Shown one piece after another: positions 58,825-64,000 of a stretch of DNA of 64,000 nucleotides. This DNA is from Actinomycetes bacterium (lineage in GTDB: Bacteria; Actinomycetota; Actinomycetes; Actinomycetales; Microbacteriaceae), in the NCBI GenBank assembly GCA_029777095.1, contig JAKOTS010000095.1, positions 1-64,000 on the forward strand, in the 5' to 3' direction. The translations under genes were made by a program, and so were the position numbers. The notes beneath the pieces were generated by a model. It was not told the DNA's origin, ran no database searches, and saw only the letters and a list, made by a program, of their open reading frames with translations. The first letter of the stretch is position 1. Every line of letters starts with the position of its first letter.

Positions 58825-59610
58825 GTGATGATGAGCCGATCCAATGAGGGGCGTGGCCCGCTCTACCGGGTCTACATCAACCGGCTTCGACGTTCGCTCG
58901 ACCCGGATTCTGTGCCCAAGCACGTCGCGATGATGATCGACGGCAATCGCCGCTGGGCGCGCCAGCTGGGCTTTGACAGCCCGGCGGATGGTCACCGTGC
59001 CGGTGCGGCCAAGATGCGTGAGTTTCTTGAGTGGTGCGACGAGGTTGGGGTGCAGGTTGTCTCGCTGTACCTGCTGTCAAACGACAACGTGACAAAGCGC
59101 GATTCGCGCGAGATCGCCGATCTGATCGAGATCATTGCAGAACTCGCCGACGAGCTCTCGCGGTATCGCGACTGGAAGGTGCAGCACGTCGGTTCGACGG
59201 CTGGCCTGCCTGACGGACTGGTGGCGGTGCTGGACGCCGCGCAGGAGCGCACCAAGCACAACCCAGGCATGCACGTCAATCTTGCTGTCGGCTATGGGGG
59301 ACGCCGCGAGATCGTCGACGCCGTGCGAAGCATTATCGTCGCCTACGACCAGGAGGGTGGCTCGCTCGAAGAGCTCGCGGCCAGCCTGACGCCAGAGACC
59401 ATTGGCGAACATCTCTACACGGGTGGGCAACCCGACCCCGATCTCGTGATTCGCACGTCGGGGGAGCAGCGCCTCAGCGACTTCCTCCTTTGGCAGAGCG
59501 CGCACAGCGAGTTCTACTTTGTGGAGGCGCTCGGACCGGACCTGCGCGAGGTCGACTTCCTGCGTGCGATTCGTGATTACGCGTCGAGGAACCGCCGCTT
59601 CGGAAGCTAA
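58825..59610 (+). CDS. uppS: Isoprenyl transferase (cis-prenyl/undecaprenyl diphosphate synthase family)
   Basis: HVAMMIDGNRRWARQLG; YLLSNDNVTKRDSREI; DLVIRTSGEQRLSDFLLWQSAHSEFYF. Confidence 0.95.
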   Translation: MMMSRSNEGRGPLYRVYINRLRRSLDPDSVPKHVAMMIDGNRRWARQLGFDSPADGHRAGAAKMREFLEWCDEVGVQVVSLYLLSNDNVTKRDSREIADLIEIIAELADELSRYRDWKVQHVGSTAGLPDGLVAVLDAAQERTKHNPGMHVNLAVGYGGRREIVDAVRSIIVAYDQEGGSLEELAASLTPETIGEHLYTGGQPDPDLVIRTSGEQRLSDFLLWQSAHSEFYFVEALGPDLREVDFLRAIRDYASRNRRFGS

Positions 59611-59682
59611 CCGCGCGTCAGCCACGTGGCACCGCGGGCACCGGGCTGGGGCGCGGGGCCCCGCATCTGCGACAATAGGCCG

Positions 59683-60801
59683 GTGAACACGATTGAGGCG
59701 TACCGGGAATCCTTCGAAGAAGAACCGGGATACCTAGACTTTGCTGCCTTCGGCCCGCTGAGTCCGACGGTGCGCGAAGAAGCGCACGCCGACCTCGAGG
59801 CGCTGGCCACGGGTCGACCGAGTGGGCTCGAGCACGTCGGTCAGCATGTTGGCAACGCGCAGGCAGCGCTTGCCCAGTTGCTCGGCAGCAAGGCCGAACA
59901 GGTCACACTTCAGCCTTCGACTACCGAGGGCATCATGCATGCGCTCTTCGGTCTGCGCGGCGCGGCGCTCGTCTCGCCCGGCGAATTTGCCACGATGCCG
60001 GTGGCGACGCAGCGGGCCGCCGATGCGCTCGGCGTGCTCACCCCGCAGTGGCTCGACACCCCCGACGGGCGCGTGACGCCCAAGGCCGTGCGAAATGCAT
60101 TGACCGACGACACGACCGCGCTCGTGGTGAGCCTCGTCGACTTTCGCACCGGTTACCGCGCCGACCTCAGCGCGCTTCGCGAGGTAATCGGTGACCGGTT
60201 GTTGATCGTTGACGCGATCCAAGGCTTTGGCATTGTGGATGCCGATTACGCCGCCGCAGACGTGGTTGCAGGCAATGGCTACAAGTGGCTTCGCGCCGGG
60301 CGCGGCACCGGGTTTGCCTGGTTCAGCGAGCGGGCCCTCGACCGGCTCACCCCGGTCTTCTCCGGCATTACCGGTACCGACATGCTCCTCCCGATCGACG
60401 GGGTTCCCCAGCCTTCCCGCGCGGCCAACGCCTTCACGGTTGCGCGCCCAGATCCTGCCAGCGCCGCGCGCCTCGCCGCCGGCGCCCAGGAGGCGATCGA
60501 CGTCGGCGTCGCCGCGATCGAGCAAGAGGTCGCGATCCGCGTTGACGAGGTGCTCGCGCTCGCCGACCGACACGGGCTCCCCGTTCGGTCACCGCGACAG
60601 CCCGGGCAGCGCGCTGGCATCGTGGCACTCGCGCCGGAGCCCGCAGAAGTCGGCGCGCTCGCCGCAGCACTCGCGAATGTGGGTGTGACCGTCACAACGC
60701 GAGACGGCAACATTCGCATCTCTCCGCATGCGGGCACGACTGCCGCGTCGATGCAGATGCTCGACGAGGCATTTGGTGCCTTCGTGGGCACGCGCCTCTA
60801 A
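59683..60801 (+). CDS. PLP-dependent aminotransferase class V / cysteine desulfurase-like
   Basis: LQPSTTEGIMHALFGL; LIVDAIQGFGIVDADYAAADVVAGNGYKWLRAGRGTGF. Confidence 0.88.
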   Translation: MNTIEAYRESFEEEPGYLDFAAFGPLSPTVREEAHADLEALATGRPSGLEHVGQHVGNAQAALAQLLGSKAEQVTLQPSTTEGIMHALFGLRGAALVSPGEFATMPVATQRAADALGVLTPQWLDTPDGRVTPKAVRNALTDDTTALVVSLVDFRTGYRADLSALREVIGDRLLIVDAIQGFGIVDADYAAADVVAGNGYKWLRAGRGTGFAWFSERALDRLTPVFSGITGTDMLLPIDGVPQPSRAANAFTVARPDPASAARLAAGAQEAIDVGVAAIEQEVAIRVDEVLALADRHGLPVRSPRQPGQRAGIVALAPEPAEVGALAAALANVGVTVTTRDGNIRISPHAGTTAASMQMLDEAFGAFVGTRL

Positions 60802-60990
60802 GACCTCTGGCACCGCCGCGTCGCGTTCATCAACGCGTCGCTCCCTCGTCGCGTGTCGTGCAGGCATCGGTCGTCTTCGAGAGTTAGTTTCGGGGCATCG
60901 GGCAAGGTGTCCGACCGAGTCAACCGCAAGCGCGACTTCGCCGCCGCTGGTTGGCACGTGAGCTTCCGGGGTCACGCCCGGGGGTCGGGA

Positions 60991-62373
60991 GTGGTTGTGA
61001 CTGCACACGAAATTCACGAGACCATCGGCGCGACGAGCCAGCACGGGCCCGGGCATCCGCCCGCCAGCACCCGGGTCGAAACGCCTGTGCGCACGTATGT
61101 GCTCGACACCTCAGTGCTGCTCGCAGACCCGAGCGCGCTCGTTCGCTTCGCCGAGCACACCGTGATCGTGCCGCTCGTCGTGATCAACGAACTTGAGGCC
61201 AAGCGACACGATCCAGAGATTGGCTATTTCGCGCGGCAGGCGCTCCGCCACCTCGACCAATTGCGCATCACGCATGGCCGACTCGACATCGCGGTCCCCG
61301 TCGGTGCGGGTGGCACGCTTCGTGTGGAGCTCGGCGCACATGAAAGCGTGCGCTTGCCCGGGGGCATGCGTGCAGACGACAACGACGGCCGCATCCTGGC
61401 CGTGGCGCTCCGGCTCGCCGAAGATTCACCGCACGTCACGGTCGTCTCTAAGGACGTGCCCATGCGGGTGAAGGCGGCGGCGCTCGGCATCGCGGCCGAA
61501 GAGTATCGCGCCGAGCAAGCCGTCGATTCTGGCTGGACCGGCATCGCGCCGCTCGAGCTGACCGGCGACGAGATCAGCGACCTCTACGAGACCGAGATCG
61601 GCACGAGCCCGAACGTTGCAGGCCTGCCGATCAACACGGGCCTGATCGTGCATTCTGAGCGTGGCTCGGCCCTGGGGCGAGTGACGGGCGGATCGGAGTT
61701 TCGGCTCGTGCGCGGCGACCGCGACGTGTTTGGGCTGCACGGTCGCTCTGCCGAACAGCGCATCGCGATCGACATGCTGCTCGACCCGCAGGTGGGCATC
61801 GTGTCGCTTGGCGGGCGCGCAGGCACGGGCAAGTCGGCGCTCGCCCTCTGCGCGGGGTTGGAGGCCGTGCTCGAGCGGCGGGAGCAACGCAAGATTGTCG
61901 TTTTTCGACCGCTGTTCGCCGTTGGAGGGCAGGAGCTCGGCTATCTGCCCGGCGACCAGAACGAAAAGATGGGGCCGTGGGGCCAGGCAGTGTTTGACAC
62001 GTTGAGCTCGGTGGTCTCGGGCAACGTGCTCGAGGAGGTCATGGCGCAAGGACTCCTCGAGATCCTTCCGCTCACGCACATCCGGGGCCGCTCCCTACAC
62101 GACTCGTTTGTCATCGTCGACGAGGCACAATCGCTCGAGCGCAACGTGCTGCTGACCGTGCTGAGCCGGATCGGTGAAAATTCGAGAGTGATCTTGACCC
62201 ACGACGTTGGCCAACGCGACAATCTTCGGGTCGGCCGGCACGATGGGATCGCCTCGGTCATCGAGACGCTGAAGGGGCACGCGCTGTTTGGGCACGTCAC
62301 CCTCATGCGCTCAGAGCGCTCCGCAATCGCCGCGCTTGTCACCGAGCTCCTCGAAGCCGGCGAACTCTCGTAG
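60991..62373 (+). CDS. PhoH family protein with N-terminal PIN domain
   Basis: [19 protein letters not shown] (PIN); [38 protein letters not shown] (PhoH); GTG start uncertain. Confidence 0.9.
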   Translation: MVVTAHEIHETIGATSQHGPGHPPASTRVETPVRTYVLDTSVLLADPSALVRFAEHTVIVPLVVINELEAKRHDPEIGYFARQALRHLDQLRITHGRLDIAVPVGAGGTLRVELGAHESVRLPGGMRADDNDGRILAVALRLAEDSPHVTVVSKDVPMRVKAAALGIAAEEYRAEQAVDSGWTGIAPLELTGDEISDLYETEIGTSPNVAGLPINTGLIVHSERGSALGRVTGGSEFRLVRGDRDVFGLHGRSAEQRIAIDMLLDPQVGIVSLGGRAGTGKSALALCAGLEAVLERREQRKIVVFRPLFAVGGQELGYLPGDQNEKMGPWGQAVFDTLSSVVSGNVLEEVMAQGLLEILPLTHIRGRSLHDSFVIVDEAQSLERNVLLTVLSRIGENSRVILTHDVGQRDNLRVGRHDGIASVIETLKGHALFGHVTLMRSERSAIAALVTELLEAGELS

Positions 62374-62438
62374 GCGTGCCGCCCGCCCGGGCTGTGGATA
62401 ACGGTGGGGCGGGGCATCCGGCCGCCTAGTCTTGCCCG

Positions 62439-63047
62439 ATGCCTCGCCCCACCTTCATACCCTCCGTGCGCGCCGCGCTGCCCCACGTGGGCTGCGCGGT
62501 CGTCGCACTCGCACTCGTGGCGTGTGTGTCATGGATGCTTGGCCCCACCCCCGCGCTGATGCCATGGTGGTGCCTCGCCGCCGTTACCCCGTGGCTGGTC
62601 TGGATCGACGTGCGCGAGCACCGCCTGCCCAACCGTCTCGTGCTCCCGGCTTTTGCGGCATGGGCCCTTGGCGCGGGGGGAGTGTTGCTCACCTCGCCCG
62701 CGGCATGGGGTGCGCTCGCAACCTCGCTCATTGCCGGCGGCGCGTTTGCGCTCGTTCTCGGGGCGCTTGCCTGGTGGGGCGGAATGGGCGGCGGCGACCT
62801 CAAGCTCGGCACAGTCCTCGGCCTCACGCTCGGGCTGGTGAGCGCCCCCGCCGCGGTGCTTGCATTGCCAGTCGCGTTTGCGTGTGGCGCGGCCGTGGCA
62901 GTCGGGGTGATGGTGGCGAGCCCGAAGGGCGCGCGGCGGGGGCGGAGCATCCCATTCGGGCCCTGGCTTTTGCTCGGCGCAGGCGCTGCGCTCGGCCTTG
63001 CGCGCGGGGGCATCGCGGCCGCCGTGACCGGCGCCATCTCGGGGTAG
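62439..63047 (+). CDS. Prepilin peptidase (A24, type IV leader peptidase-like)
   Basis: WLVWIDVREHRLPNRLVLPA; WGGMGGGDLKLGTVLGL. Confidence 0.88.
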   Translation: MPRPTFIPSVRAALPHVGCAVVALALVACVSWMLGPTPALMPWWCLAAVTPWLVWIDVREHRLPNRLVLPAFAAWALGAGGVLLTSPAAWGALATSLIAGGAFALVLGALAWWGGMGGGDLKLGTVLGLTLGLVSAPAAVLALPVAFACGAAVAVGVMVASPKGARRGRSIPFGPWLLLGAGAALGLARGGIAAAVTGAISG

Positions 63048-63140
63048 CGACGAGTCGCTTTGGATGAGAGGACTCTCATCCGCAAAACAGCGCTTTCTCA
63101 CTCAACTACGTCAAAGTAGAACAAGCATTTACTGAGGGGG

Positions 63141-63662
63141 ATGAACGCAGTGCGAGCACGCAAAGCGGGAATGATCGGCGGAGGCATCGCCGTCGCTCTC
63201 GCCGTCGCGCTCGGAGGCACATTCGCCGTGACGCAGGCGCTCGCAATCGACGACGAGGCTGGCAGTGCGATCGATGTGTCGCCGCTCGTGGTCGGCACCT
63301 CGCCCGATCACCCGCCCCTGGTTGCGCTCGCAAAAGACACCCGTGATGAGCACGCGGCGGCTCCCGTCACCGAGGTCGTGGCACCGCCCGCGGTCGAGGT
63401 CGTCACAGCTCCCGAGCCCCGACGTGCGCCGCCCGTCGTCGCCCCGCCGCCCGCGCAACCCGTTGCGCCCCCTGTGGTCCAGGCGCCGCCGCCCGAGCGC
63501 CCCGCGCAACCGCAGCGGCCCTCGGCAAGTGATGTGAAGCGTTGGCTCGAGACCGGGGCAATCGACGAGGCCCTGGCGTGGGCGAAGGCCCACGGGTGGA
63601 CCGAAGAGAGTCTCCGTGGCGCGATGCGTGAGTACGCCCCGAACTATGAGTGGAAGCGCTGA
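63141..63662 (+). CDS. Secreted or membrane-anchored Pro-rich hypothetical protein
   Basis: N-terminal hydrophobic segment then APPVVAPPPAQPVAPPVVQAPPPERPAQPQRP linker and WLETGAIDEALAWAKAHGWTEESLRGAM. Confidence 0.7.
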   Translation: MNAVRARKAGMIGGGIAVALAVALGGTFAVTQALAIDDEAGSAIDVSPLVVGTSPDHPPLVALAKDTRDEHAAAPVTEVVAPPAVEVVTAPEPRRAPPVVAPPPAQPVAPPVVQAPPPERPAQPQRPSASDVKRWLETGAIDEALAWAKAHGWTEESLRGAMREYAPNYEWKR

Positions 63663-63846
63663 TGCCCGCGCTGTCTGCCACCCCGATTTCGGCCCGCCCT
63701 GTGCTGGTCGACACAACGTCCGTTCCCCCGCGGACCGCAGCGCTGTTTCTGAACCCCCAGGTTCGTGAAACGGCCGCAAAAAGAAGAATGATCGCCCCCT
63801 CTGGAGGCTTGATCGACGGTCGGTGAGCCCCCCGCTCCCGACCACT

Positions 63847-63876
63847 GGCCCCCGGCGTCCCCCCGCGCCGGGGGCC
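63847..63876. terminator. Rho-independent terminator GGCCCCCGGCG-N8-CGCCGGGGGCC followed by T-rich tract
   Basis: 11-bp perfect arms, TCTTTGTTTT downstream. Confidence 0.75.
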
Positions 63877-63890
63877 CTCTTTGTTTTCGG

Positions 63891-64000
63891 TCAGTCCCAG
63901 CGGTAGCCGGCGCCCCGCACCGTCGAAATGCGCCCCGCACCAAACTTCGCCCGCAAATAGCGAACGTATACATCGACAACGTTCGAACCTGGGTCAAAAT
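63891..64000 (-). CDS. OmpR-type response regulator, C-terminal winged helix (runs off right edge)
   Basis: Reverse-strand FDPGSNVVDVYVRYLRAKFGAGRISTVRGAGYRWD*. Confidence 0.85.
   Translation of the reverse strand, partial: FDPGSNVVDVYVRYLRAKFGAGRISTVRGAGYRWD

Overview
High-GC actinobacterial DNA, probably Microbacteriaceae judging by gene content and codon bias. It has two parts. (1) About 1-19.8 kb is an accessory/defence region. It holds a type I R-M-like operon led by a NYN-domain protein, a small metallophosphoesterase operon, and a complete Tn7-like core (tnsA-tnsB-tnsC-tniQ/tnsD, 5.0-11.4 kb). The cargo beside the core includes a HigB-like toxin with a HigA-ImmA/IrrE antitoxin, a Pycsar-like operon, and a translationally coupled operon of radical SAM, MurA-like, membrane protein and AmgK-like kinase genes. 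A cluster of repeated GGACATTT-type motifs at about 19.63-19.78 kb is the best candidate for one transposon end, just 3' of a FAH-family gene. (2) About 19.8-64 kb is ordinary chromosome: prsW-like, zapE, rpsO, mazG, hisS, eno, NDH-2, a tRNA with UAA anticodon, ilvA, greA, uppS, phoH-like and others. The most interesting signal is the Pycsar-like operon at 13.24-15.20 kb. It places a class III nucleotide cyclase whose C-terminus is a free glycine (...SSVTVG) next to a stand-alone prokaryotic E2 (ubiquitin-conjugating)-like protein and a Pycsar-type TM effector. This suggests an 'E2-Pycsar' system parallel to E2-regulated CBASS. The second is the MurA/radical SAM/AmgK-like cassette. All functional calls come from reading the sequence and recalling motifs; no database search was run.
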